NCBI GenBank assembly: GCA_015055545.1
Contig: SVHY01000018.1
Coordinates: 1 to 37,361, forward strand
Direction of reading: 5' to 3'
Origin: Clostridiales bacterium
GTDB lineage: Bacteria > Bacillota > Clostridia > Christensenellales > Borkfalkiaceae
DNA length: 37,361 bases
Each line of letters opens with the position of its first letter. Position 1 is the stretch's first letter. This document shows positions 8,146-15,530 of the stretch, in pieces. The translations under genes were made by a program, and so were the position numbers. Under the pieces are notes generated by a model that ran no database searches, had not been told where the DNA came from, and saw only the letters and a list, made by a program, of their open reading frames with translations.

Positions 8146-8192
8146 AAAAACGAACCCCTTTCCAAGCGTGCTTGGAAAGGGGTTCGAGTTTG
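8146..8192. terminator. Bidirectional terminator between convergent operons
   Basis: A perfect 17-bp inverted repeat (8151-8167 with 8170-8186) is preceded by TAAAAA and followed by AGTTTGCG. Read on the minus strand the stem is followed by TTTTTAC, so it best terminates the lipoprotein operon. It also sits 20 nt after the stop of the thioredoxin gene. Confidence 0.88.
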
Positions 8193-8200
8193 CGTTTCAT

Positions 8201-9535
8201 TTATGCTTCGTTAGGCGAATCAAACGTGATTTGCGTTACGACGGGATTGGTCGATTTTGCTACGATTTGCACGCTCACCGTGCCGTCTACGGGGTTGATG
8301 ATAAGGCTGGACGTCGCCGCCGTATTCTCGTTTTTATAAATCGCCGCCACCGTTTCGTCTACGGTCAGTTGCATAGCGCTTTCCGTGCGCACGTCCAAGG
8401 TAAACTGTCTGTTATCGTTCGCCGACGGCAAATAGATAGTGGACGTACCCACAGGAATTTCCGTAAGCAGAGCAAGTGTCAAGGTTTGCTCGCAATCGCT
8501 CGCAGAGTTGTTTACGACGGTAAGCGTATGCGTGCCGTTTGTTTTCCCGACGAAAAGAATGGACGTGTCCGTGATTTCCAAACCGTTGAAACGGTAGGAA
8601 AGGTTTTCGTCCGTCCAAGACAGTTGACATGCAATTGCCAAATCCTGTACGATGATATTCGTGCTACCGCCCGCTTTTACGGCAATGTCCAGCGTCGCAA
8701 CGTCTTCGCCTTGGCGGTTAAAGACGTATTGCGCGGGGAATTTTTCAGGTACGTATTCGGCAATCGTAAAGCTTGCTTTTTCTTGGTCGGAAAGGGCAAA
8801 GAACGAAACCGTTTGATTGTCTTCCGTAGCCGTTACAATCAGCGCGCCGTCGTTGTTCGTGTGTGAAATGTAATCCACGTACGTGCCGTCGCCCGCAACG
8901 CCTAATTTCATAGTCCAGTTATTTGCCGCAGGCGTGATTTGGTAAAGCCCTGCTTTGGGCGCGGTGAATGTAAATTCCCAATCGGCGATATCGCTCATTT
9001 CTTTGTCTTTATTTTCGCCCATTACCGCCGTTTGCGTAGGCAAATGAATAAGCTCGTATTCGTACGATTCCGAATCGTACATGGATTCAATACGGATATA
9101 GAAAGTATCCGTTTCGTTTGCCGTCGTCGTCAAGCAGGTGTAGACGGATTTCGTTTCGTAAAGACTGGAATCGACGAGCGCGTTCTCGTCGCCGAAAGTT
9201 TGTGCGTAATCGGAAACGAAGAAATACCGACCTGCCGTTTCAAATGTAGCGTCGATTTGAAGAATATAGTTATACAAACCGTCGGCTTCTTCGCATGAAT
9301 ATTCCGTTGCCGTAATCGTGCAACCGTCCGCGTTTTCGTTTTCGATAAACGCGCCGTCTTCGTCAAAACCGTACTCGCCCGAAGAAAGGGTAACCACCGC
9401 CGTCGTGGGGGTGGGGTCGGGTTTTTGAGCGGGGGGATTAGTCGTGCCGCCGTCCTCTTCCTTACAAGCAGCCAAGGCTATAACGGAAAGGGCGAGGCTT
9501 GCGCATAAAAGCGCCGTTAATTTGTTTGTTTTCAT
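8201..9535 (-). CDS. Lipoprotein of unknown function (444 aa), operon gene 4
   Basis: The start at 9535 is chosen because AGGAG lies 8 nt upstream and a standard lipoprotein signal follows (lipobox LAAC, Cys24). A longer frame from 9568 would begin inside the upstream terminator hairpin. After a Thr/Pro-rich linker the protein is a series of beta-strand-rich modules with AGRYFF, AGLYQI and GTHTLTV turns, similar to bacterial pre-peptidase C-terminal/Ig-like carbohydrate-binding domains. No enzymatic motif is seen. It is the last gene of the minus-strand lipoprotein operon. Predicted to be displayed on the outer face of the membrane; the binding role is inference. Confidence 0.85.
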   Translation of the reverse strand: MKTNKLTALLCASLALSVIALAACKEEDGGTTNPPAQKPDPTPTTAVVTLSSGEYGFDEDGAFIENENADGCTITATEYSCEEADGLYNYILQIDATFETAGRYFFVSDYAQTFGDENALVDSSLYETKSVYTCLTTTANETDTFYIRIESMYDSESYEYELIHLPTQTAVMGENKDKEMSDIADWEFTFTAPKAGLYQITPAANNWTMKLGVAGDGTYVDYISHTNNDGALIVTATEDNQTVSFFALSDQEKASFTIAEYVPEKFPAQYVFNRQGEDVATLDIAVKAGGSTNIIVQDLAIACQLSWTDENLSYRFNGLEITDTSILFVGKTNGTHTLTVVNNSASDCEQTLTLALLTEIPVGTSTIYLPSANDNRQFTLDVRTESAMQLTVDETVAAIYKNENTAATSSLIINPVDGTVSVQIVAKSTNPVVTQITFDSPNEA

Positions 9536-9550
9536 AATCTGTTCTCCTGT

Positions 9551-9583
9551 TTTCAAAAGACTTCCCAAGCGCGGGAAGTCTTT
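9551..9583 (-). terminator. Intercistronic hairpin/partial terminator
   Basis: An 11-bp stem with a 6-nt loop (9556-9566 with 9573-9583) is followed on the minus strand only by TGAAAACAGG after the stem's own run of T. It sits between operon genes 3 and 4 and may reduce, rather than stop, read-through, or stabilise the upstream message. Confidence 0.55.
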
Positions 9584-9588
9584 GATTT

Positions 9589-11361
9589 TTAATTATTAAT
9601 GGCAATATTGATATCCGCCGATTGCCCACTTGCCGAGCCTTTGATAACGACAATAACGACGTCGTCCGTTTCTACGTTGAGTTCTACTCTCGTGCTGGCC
9701 GTAACTTCCGTATCGCCTACAAAAATAGTAATATCGTTGTCGCCGTTCGTCGTGCTAACGAACAACGTACCGTCCGCGGACGCGGTGTATTGATAGTACG
9801 CGGAATATTCCACGCCGTTATCAAGGGTGTGCCATTCTTGCGTAGTCAACGTAGCGGTACTGGTTGTGATCGCCAAAGCGTCGTTTACGTTGCCGGCGGG
9901 TGCGGTGGTAAGGGTAAAGGTAACGTCGCCCGAAGTGTCCGCGCCTCCAAAATATTTCACACCGAACGTTTTGCCGTCCACGGTGTCCGTTTCAAACGTA
10001 ATGGAAATTGCGCCTTCGTTCACGAAATAGTTGTGCCCGTCGAAGAATACCACGGCGTTAGGCGTGTTGCAAGTAAGCGTATAATAACCTTGCGTAATGG
10101 ACGTGCCCGTGTTTTCGTTGGTTTTCGCCGTCCATTTTACGTTATAATACACCGTGCTGAATTCGGGTACGTTCACCGTCGTTTCGCCAACCTCGTTCAA
10201 GCTGTGGGGATAATCGCGTGAACCGAGAACGACTTCCGCGTAATAATAGCAGGGCGCAAGCCAATATTTGTCCTCGTCCGCCGTACCTTCGGGGTTGTTC
10301 GCAGACGTGTACAGATTCAAGAACTCGTACAGTTCTTGATTGACGGGATACAATCCGTCTGCGTTTTCGGCGTTTTTATAACAAGCCATGGTCGTGTTTA
10401 CCGTACCGTTTTCCACGCCGCCGTCGTTCATGATAAAGTCTACGTAATCGTTGATTAGATAATCGCCGTTTTCGTTTTTACCCGTGTAAACGGACAGGTT
10501 GTTGCCCTTGTATTGAATGGTAGCAAAGCTCGCGTCGCCCAAATACCGCGTAGCGTTTTTGCTGATAGCCGCGTAAATGACCTCGCCGGGATTGTCTTCA
10601 TCGCCCATGCGGTAGAAACCTTTGGCTTTCACCGCCGCGCCGCCTGCAAACGGCGTAACCTCCATCTCGTAATCCGCGTCGTAGAAAAAGTCCGTGGAGT
10701 AGGGCACGACGATTGCCGTTTTGTTTTCAGGAACACTCGCTTTGCCCGCAATTTCTTTTGCCGTGATTTTCGTCGTTACGTATTCAGGTTCGGCAACGGG
10801 GTCGCCGATACGTACGAAACGGAAATCCGCCGTCGTTTCCACCGTAGCCTGTAACGAGAAAGTCGCTCTCCAAGCCGCGTTGAAATAGCGCTCTCCGCAA
10901 GTCACCGTAGCGTAAGCAACACCTGCGCGATCGCCGTATTCTTCGCTTAAAACGTCCGCTTCGGTAAACAACGAGTTGCTGTTATCCGCTTCCGCACCGA
11001 CGTAATCGTATTGTTTCATAACGGTATTTTCTGCTGCCGCCATGGAATAGAACGCATAAATCCCGGGTTTAGACACGCTAAACGAGAAAAACGTTTCGCG
11101 GTCTTTGGGAAGACGGATCGAGTAGTACCCTTCTTCACATTCAAACGGGTTGAAACGCGTACCGTTTCCGCCTTTATACGACAGCATTTGGATAGGCTTG
11201 TCGTCTTCGGGGAAGATATAATCGGACTGCGTTTCGGGCGAGATGACAGGGGGAGGCGTGTCGTTGTTGCTGCTTTCGTCGTCCTTACACGCGGTGAGTG
11301 TGAACGCAAAAGCGCAAGTAAGGGCGGAAAGTATCGTAAACAGTTTTTTCCAAGTTTTCAT
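9589..11361 (-). CDS. Lipoprotein of unknown function (590 aa), operon gene 3
   Basis: Signal peptide with lipobox LTAC (Cys25), then an acidic Asp/Glu/Ser/Asn/Pro linker. The body is beta-rich, with repeated turns such as PGIYAFYSMA and DGTLFVSTTNGDNDITIFVGD near the C-terminus. These resemble the pre-peptidase C-terminal-type/jelly-roll modules seen in the two flanking operon products. No catalytic residues or known enzyme motifs are visible. AAGGAGGT lies upstream of the ATG, and only 14 nt separate it from the gene before it, so co-expression is expected. I do not recognise the family. Probably a cell-surface binding or scaffold lipoprotein. Confidence 0.85.
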   Translation of the reverse strand: MKTWKKLFTILSALTCAFAFTLTACKDDESSNNDTPPPVISPETQSDYIFPEDDKPIQMLSYKGGNGTRFNPFECEEGYYSIRLPKDRETFFSFSVSKPGIYAFYSMAAAENTVMKQYDYVGAEADNSNSLFTEADVLSEEYGDRAGVAYATVTCGERYFNAAWRATFSLQATVETTADFRFVRIGDPVAEPEYVTTKITAKEIAGKASVPENKTAIVVPYSTDFFYDADYEMEVTPFAGGAAVKAKGFYRMGDEDNPGEVIYAAISKNATRYLGDASFATIQYKGNNLSVYTGKNENGDYLINDYVDFIMNDGGVENGTVNTTMACYKNAENADGLYPVNQELYEFLNLYTSANNPEGTADEDKYWLAPCYYYAEVVLGSRDYPHSLNEVGETTVNVPEFSTVYYNVKWTAKTNENTGTSITQGYYTLTCNTPNAVVFFDGHNYFVNEGAISITFETDTVDGKTFGVKYFGGADTSGDVTFTLTTAPAGNVNDALAITTSTATLTTQEWHTLDNGVEYSAYYQYTASADGTLFVSTTNGDNDITIFVGDTEVTASTRVELNVETDDVVIVVIKGSASGQSADINIAINN

Positions 11362-11375
11362 ATCTTTCTACCTCC

Positions 11376-14147
11376 TTAGCCCAAGTCCATATACGCGTAG
11401 TAATAACACATCAATTGCCACGAATTTTCAATACCGCCGAAGCCGTCGTATTTTTCCGTGAGCAGTAACATGATATCCATCAGTTCGCGGTCAACTACCG
11501 CTTTGCCGTACAGCTCGTCGTTGTTGAGTTCGGCAAAATACAGGTATTTTTGCATGGTTTGCGTATAATCTTTTCCGTTCAGATAGAACACGCGCTTGGT
11601 TTCGTCTTCGTATAAATACGCCTGTTCGATAATCGATTGCAAGGACTGCGTCGTGAACAGATAAGTAGCGTTCGTCAAATCCAAATACAGCAAGCTGTCT
11701 TTTTCTGCGGTGTATACCTTGTCGCCGTCCACGTCGTGGTAATATGCGTCGAACGTTTCGTCGTATTCGTACGTAATCGCGTCGGGTACGTACGTTTCGC
11801 TCGTTACCTCGTTATAGCTATACGGTCCAATCGCGCAGTTGGTCAGCGATCTGTACGTTTCGCCAACGTAATCGATACGCATATCAAACTTGCCCGTGTC
11901 GTTTAAGAACATCGCAAACAACGCGTAGTAGGTTACGTCTTTTTCCAAATATACGTGAATACTGAAATTGTCCATGCTCAAATGCTTGGGCGCAAGTAAG
12001 TTGGTGTCGCCGTAAGCAATTTGGTTTTCGTTTTCGTCAAAAATCCAGCATTGCGGGTCGTAACAGGAATCCGTACCCTCGTATTCCTTTTCTACAAGCG
12101 AATAGAAATGGTATACGCCCGATTTGGTAGGGGTGAACTTGTGCTTAATGCCCAACGGCACGAGCGACATATTGCAATCGATAGCGTTGATTTTATTTTC
12201 GTAAATGGGGATAGCACCCGCGAAAGTAACGCCGCGCGTCGGGTCGCCCACGGGCTCCGTGTCGCCGTAATGCGAGTAGTAAGCGCACATTTCCAACCAT
12301 TCTTTATCGTGATAGGAAAGGTGTTTGGTTTCGTCCGCTTTCGCGCCTTCCTCCACGTCGATTTGCGCAATCAAATCCAAAAGGTTTTTGATATCTTCCG
12401 TAACGGGAACGTAACCGTTCGACGAGTTGGTGGTCGCCCAAGCGTGGTCTTCTACCGTATCGGACAAATTCATGCCGTCGTATACGAGATAGCTGTTATA
12501 CGCAAGCTGCCACAAATCGTATTCGTTCCATTGTGTAACGCCCATGAAATCGGCGAAGAGTAAAGGCCCGTTTTGTGCGCCGACGTGATAATAACCGTCC
12601 GTTTCGTTGAATACGGGATTGATGTAATTTGCATACTGCGTTTTTTTCGTGCCGTCTGCTATTGTAGCAGGATCGTTGTACTGCGTAGCCGCATAGCGGA
12701 ATATATTCGCGCCTTTCACGACTTTACCCGTGCCGATATCCGACAGCGTACCCATACGCATATTCTTGATACGTACCTCGTCTTCGCCGCCCGAACCGTT
12801 AGAATCGCGGTAATAGGTAAGCGTAAGCGTATGCTTGCCCGCTTCCGCAGCGGTGAATACGTACGCGCAATAGCTTTGCCAGCTTGCCTTACTACCCGAA
12901 AGGGAATGAATGAGCGTGCCGTCGAGAATGATATGCAAGAAGTCCGCGTCTAATTCGGTATCTACCCACGCGTCAAGGAACAACGCGTCGTCCGCTTTCG
13001 CCGTGAATTCTACGTTGAGCATGGAATACGAACCGTGCGTGTCTTGGTTGGCTGCAAGCAAGTATTTCTCGTTGTTGCTATCCGTTTTGATGACGAACGG
13101 CCAAGAGTATTCGCCGCTGTCCCAAGACGATTTAAATTGATTGTTCGCGTTCAAAACCTTATCCACGTCTGCGTTCGAGGGCGCGGAAACATTGGGCTTG
13201 ACCAGCTCTGAACCGCTGCCGCCACCTTCGCCGCCGCCTTCGTATTCACCCTCGCCGATAACCGTTTGTTTGTAATCGTCGCCGATAAATTTATCGAATA
13301 AGCCGACGAAATCGCTTGCAGCCGTCATCGAACCCACGTGCCAGTAGGAAATAACGCCGTATCTGTCAACGATAATGGAAACGGGAATGGACGCGGTGTT
13401 AAACCGCGCAACCAAATCACTTCCGCCCGCCATGTCGAACGATAAGCCGTTTTCCGCTTTAAAGGAGGCGACGGCGGTTTGATCGTCGGAGGTGCTGAGA
13501 GCTAAAATAGCCACGTTGTCGGAAATGAGTTCGCCGTTTGCGCCGTTACTCTTGTAGGCGTTTTGCATAGCGGGGAATTCCGATTTACAAGGTCCGCACC
13601 ACGTTGCCCAGAAATTGAGAAGAACCATATCCTTTTCTTCTAACACTTCCGAAAGGGTGAACGTAGACCCCGCTGAAGTCTGCACGGAAAAATCGTACAT
13701 AACGTCGCCAAGGGCGTATACCTTGGAGGAGGGGATTTGTTCGTCTGTGATAAGGCTTGCCGAAAGGGCAACGTTCAAATCCGTTTGCGCGCGGTTGCTC
13801 GTTTGATAGACGATAGAATCGTCTGCTAAATCCCAGCCTGCGGGCAAATCGGAAATACGCACTTCGTATTCGTCCGGTTTAACGTCGTCTTCTTGGGTGA
13901 AATAGGCGTTGCCTTGTGCGCTGGTCAGCTTTTCCGCAACCAACTCGTTGCCTTCGTAAAGCCCGACGGTTACGTTTTTCAAACCGAACCCGCCTTCCGA
14001 TTGTACGGAAATTTTATATACGTATTCGGTCAAGCCGTCTTGCGATTGTTGCGTTTCTTCTTCCTTGTCGCAAGCGACGGCAATCCCGCAAGTAAGAGCG
14101 GTTACGCCCGTCAAAGCGAGCAAGGCAATCTTCTTAAAAAATTTCAT
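11376..14147 (-). CDS. Lipoprotein with Cna-B-like, TlpA thioredoxin and carbohydrate-binding-like regions (923 aa)
   Basis: Lipobox VAC (Cys26) anchors the protein. Residues about 42-130 resemble a Cna-B/SpaA-type Ig domain. Residues about 143-292 are a TlpA-type thioredoxin domain with active site FWATWCGPCKSEFP (C184/C187) and cis-proline P255 in SIPVSIIVD. A Gly/Glu-rich linker (about 299-313) follows. Residues about 340-465 look like a jelly-roll module (...FTAAEAGKHTLTLTYYRD...). The remaining 450 residues are not recognised, but include another SGVYHFYS-type beta module near 680. Wild-type CxxC residues are present, so redox activity is likely. Fusion of thioredoxin to surface-binding modules is unusual; the typical TlpA is under 200 residues. 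The gene follows the small Cna-B-like lipoprotein gene by 28 nt, with AAGGA upstream of the ATG. It probably acts on extracytoplasmic disulfides; the substrate is unknown. Confidence 0.9.
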   Translation of the reverse strand: MKFFKKIALLALTGVTALTCGIAVACDKEEETQQSQDGLTEYVYKISVQSEGGFGLKNVTVGLYEGNELVAEKLTSAQGNAYFTQEDDVKPDEYEVRISDLPAGWDLADDSIVYQTSNRAQTDLNVALSASLITDEQIPSSKVYALGDVMYDFSVQTSAGSTFTLSEVLEEKDMVLLNFWATWCGPCKSEFPAMQNAYKSNGANGELISDNVAILALSTSDDQTAVASFKAENGLSFDMAGGSDLVARFNTASIPVSIIVDRYGVISYWHVGSMTAASDFVGLFDKFIGDDYKQTVIGEGEYEGGGEGGGSGSELVKPNVSAPSNADVDKVLNANNQFKSSWDSGEYSWPFVIKTDSNNEKYLLAANQDTHGSYSMLNVEFTAKADDALFLDAWVDTELDADFLHIILDGTLIHSLSGSKASWQSYCAYVFTAAEAGKHTLTLTYYRDSNGSGGEDEVRIKNMRMGTLSDIGTGKVVKGANIFRYAATQYNDPATIADGTKKTQYANYINPVFNETDGYYHVGAQNGPLLFADFMGVTQWNEYDLWQLAYNSYLVYDGMNLSDTVEDHAWATTNSSNGYVPVTEDIKNLLDLIAQIDVEEGAKADETKHLSYHDKEWLEMCAYYSHYGDTEPVGDPTRGVTFAGAIPIYENKINAIDCNMSLVPLGIKHKFTPTKSGVYHFYSLVEKEYEGTDSCYDPQCWIFDENENQIAYGDTNLLAPKHLSMDNFSIHVYLEKDVTYYALFAMFLNDTGKFDMRIDYVGETYRSLTNCAIGPYSYNEVTSETYVPDAITYEYDETFDAYYHDVDGDKVYTAEKDSLLYLDLTNATYLFTTQSLQSIIEQAYLYEDETKRVFYLNGKDYTQTMQKYLYFAELNNDELYGKAVVDRELMDIMLLLTEKYDGFGGIENSWQLMCYYYAYMDLG

Positions 14148-14175
14148 ATAAAAATCCTTCTAAGGGTTTGTTTTT

Positions 14176-14550
14176 TTATTCTGCCTCCACCAAAACGACG
14201 GTGTATTCGCCGTATTCGGTGAATTGATATTCTTCTTTCCATTCGTAACCGCTGGGGGTGGCAACGTAGGAATTGAGCACGTACGTAGCTTTCGTTTCTT
14301 TGAACACGACCTTACCGTCTTCGTCCGTCTTTTTAGGGGTAGCGCATCTGCCCGTATCGTAATCGCAAATCCCGATTTGTACGTCAGCCATTGCCTCGCC
14401 TTCCGCGTCCGTTACGTAAATAACGTACGAATCCGCCGCGCTGGTGCCGCCGCCTTTGTTGTCGTCCTTATCGCAAGCAACGAACGCCGCCGAAGCAAAA
14501 CAAGCAACCATCGCCATCAAGCCTGCAAAAAATCTTTTTACTTTCGTCAT
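14176..14550 (-). CDS. Small Cna-B-like lipoprotein (124 aa), operon gene 1
   Basis: Signal peptide with lipobox VAC (Cys26), then a single ~85-residue beta domain. Its pattern (YVIYVTDAEGEAM..VQIGICD, T.EDGKVVFKE, TPSGYEW, EYTVVLVEAE) resembles a Cna-B/SpaA fold, which often serves as a stalk or carrier module. The same layout is seen at the N-terminus of the next gene's product (residues about 42-130), so the two may be related by domain duplication. The domain has two Cys (in ICDYDTGRC) that could form a disulfide, which is notable next to a thioredoxin lipoprotein. AAGGAG precedes the ATG. First gene of the operon, downstream of the promoter at 14633-14661. Confidence 0.85.
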   Translation of the reverse strand: MTKVKRFFAGLMAMVACFASAAFVACDKDDNKGGGTSAADSYVIYVTDAEGEAMADVQIGICDYDTGRCATPKKTDEDGKVVFKETKATYVLNSYVATPSGYEWKEEYQFTEYGEYTVVLVEAE

Positions 14551-14632
14551 AATAAAATCTCCTTGATATTTTTATCGTTTTTTATCGCGCGTGCGTGACT
14601 ATTTATATAATATAAAAACGCACACTATACAT

Positions 14633-14661
14633 ATTTTATCATACATTCGGCAAAATTGCAA
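14633..14661 (-). promoter_or_regulatory. Promoter of the four-gene lipoprotein operon
   Basis: On the minus strand, TTGCAA (14656-14661), a 17-nt spacer and TAAAAT (14633-14638) form a good sigma-A promoter. It would give a leader of about 75 nt before the ATG at 14550. Confidence 0.6.
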
Positions 14662-15207
14662 GTGTTTTTTTTCGGCAAACGATAGTATATTTCGTTTTTA
14701 CAAAAAATTGTACGTGTTTTTTTGTAAACGGTGCAAACAAAATACAGCTTTCGGGCAACTTTTTTAGTGCAATCCGTTGCCTTAATTCGACAAATCACCA
14801 TCAACGGATTGTAAGTTTTCGACCTCATTATTACTTAAAAATACTTAAAATGATCTAAGCTGCAAGCAACGGATAAAGAGAAATTTGTGCGTTTTTTTAC
14901 GTGAATCATATCTAACCAAATAGGAGAATTGGTTTGTATTTTTTAGTAGTATTATACGTTGCATTTTACTTGCTAAAAATTTGTAATTCATTTATAATTA
15001 AGATGTAATGGATATTTGTCACAGTGATTGGCGCGTCGATAAAGGTAGATGTGAATTATTGGTTTGTCGAAAGGCCAAAGCCGTTGCCTGTTTGCGGAAG
15101 GCAAATATAAATAGAAAATTGGAGACAAAGTAATCGCAATTTATCCGTTGCAATGCAATGACGCATACCTATGGCAAAAACTACCATGATAAAACACTGG
15201 CAAAATG

Positions 15208-15216
15208 TGTTATAAT
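15208..15216 (+). promoter_or_regulatory. Candidate extended -10 promoter of the glycan locus
   Basis: TGTTATAAT (15208-15216) is an extended -10 box with a perfect TATAAT; the -35 region (near 15188-15193) is poor. It would give a leader of about 300 nt before the binding-protein gene, long enough to contain the hairpins at 15411-15448. Confidence 0.45.
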
Positions 15217-15410
15217 GAAGTACCTCCAAAGGTTAGATAAAAACTACTATTTACAAGTTACAATAGACAAAATCTATCATATAGCAATACGGCAAAAGCT
15301 AGGAGAATAGTTTCATAATCATGAATAGTAAAAGGAAATGTATCGTATTGCGCTAGATATAGCGTGAATGGTCTTGCTGGATAACGTAACGGCGACGGAA
15401 AAATGGAATC

Positions 15411-15448
15411 CAAGCCCCATGGGGCTTGTTTGTTGCAAAACAACAAAC
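15411..15448 (+). promoter_or_regulatory. Leader hairpins upstream of the binding-protein gene
   Basis: An 18-bp perfect palindrome, CAAGCCCC-AT-GGGGCTTG (15411-15428), is followed by TTTGTTG. It runs straight into a second hairpin, GTTTGTTG/CAACAAAC with loop CAAAA (15428-15448). They share the bases at 15428-15435, so the T-rich arm could either follow the first stem like a terminator or pair in the second. This is a possible attenuator or mRNA-stabilising structure. Confidence 0.45.
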
Positions 15449-15470
15449 AAAATATATTTATTTGGAAAAG

Positions 15471-15530
15471 AAAAAAAAGGAGAAGAATGCAATGAAAAAA
15501 CAAAAAAAGGAGAAAAATGCAATGAAAAAA
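15471..15530 (+). repeat. 30-bp tandem duplication carrying a ribosome binding site and start codon
   Basis: The unit AAAAGGAGAA(G/A)AATGCAATG plus AAAAAA is present twice with a 30-bp period. There are therefore two in-frame Shine-Dalgarno/ATG pairs (ATG 15492 and ATG 15522) at the front of the binding-protein gene. Confidence 0.85.

Larger units (their letters stand above)
14551..15521. other. Gene-free divergent regulatory region of about 970 bp
   Basis: AT-rich sequence separates the minus-strand lipoprotein operon from the plus-strand glycan locus. Visible elements are a 10-bp inverted repeat with a 22-nt loop (14770-14779/14802-14811), a 12-bp inverted repeat far apart (14866-14877/15140-15151, core CAACGGAT), a hairpin near 15083-15104 (TTGCCT/AGGCAA), and a short palindrome CGCTAgataTAGCG (15351-15364). 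Two promoters and two leader hairpins are listed separately. A catabolite-response-like sequence, TGTAAACGGTGCAAACA, at 14723-14739 matches a cre site only loosely. No convincing gene or known riboswitch consensus was recognised. Confidence 0.6.

Noticed and set aside
9536-9568. Extended start for the 444-residue lipoprotein
   Set aside because: It lies in the intercistronic hairpin and would bury the lipoprotein signal; AGGAG precedes 9535.
14723-14739. Possible catabolite-response (cre) site
   Set aside because: The right half departs from the consensus and the position is upstream of the operon promoters; too weak to annotate.
14625-14828. 67-codon minus-strand frame in the 970-bp gap
   Set aside because: It overlaps the operon promoter and has no ribosome binding site or domain.
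15426-15491. Extended start for the substrate-binding protein
   Set aside because: It begins inside the leader hairpin, has no ribosome binding site and gives a Lys-rich non-signal N-terminus.
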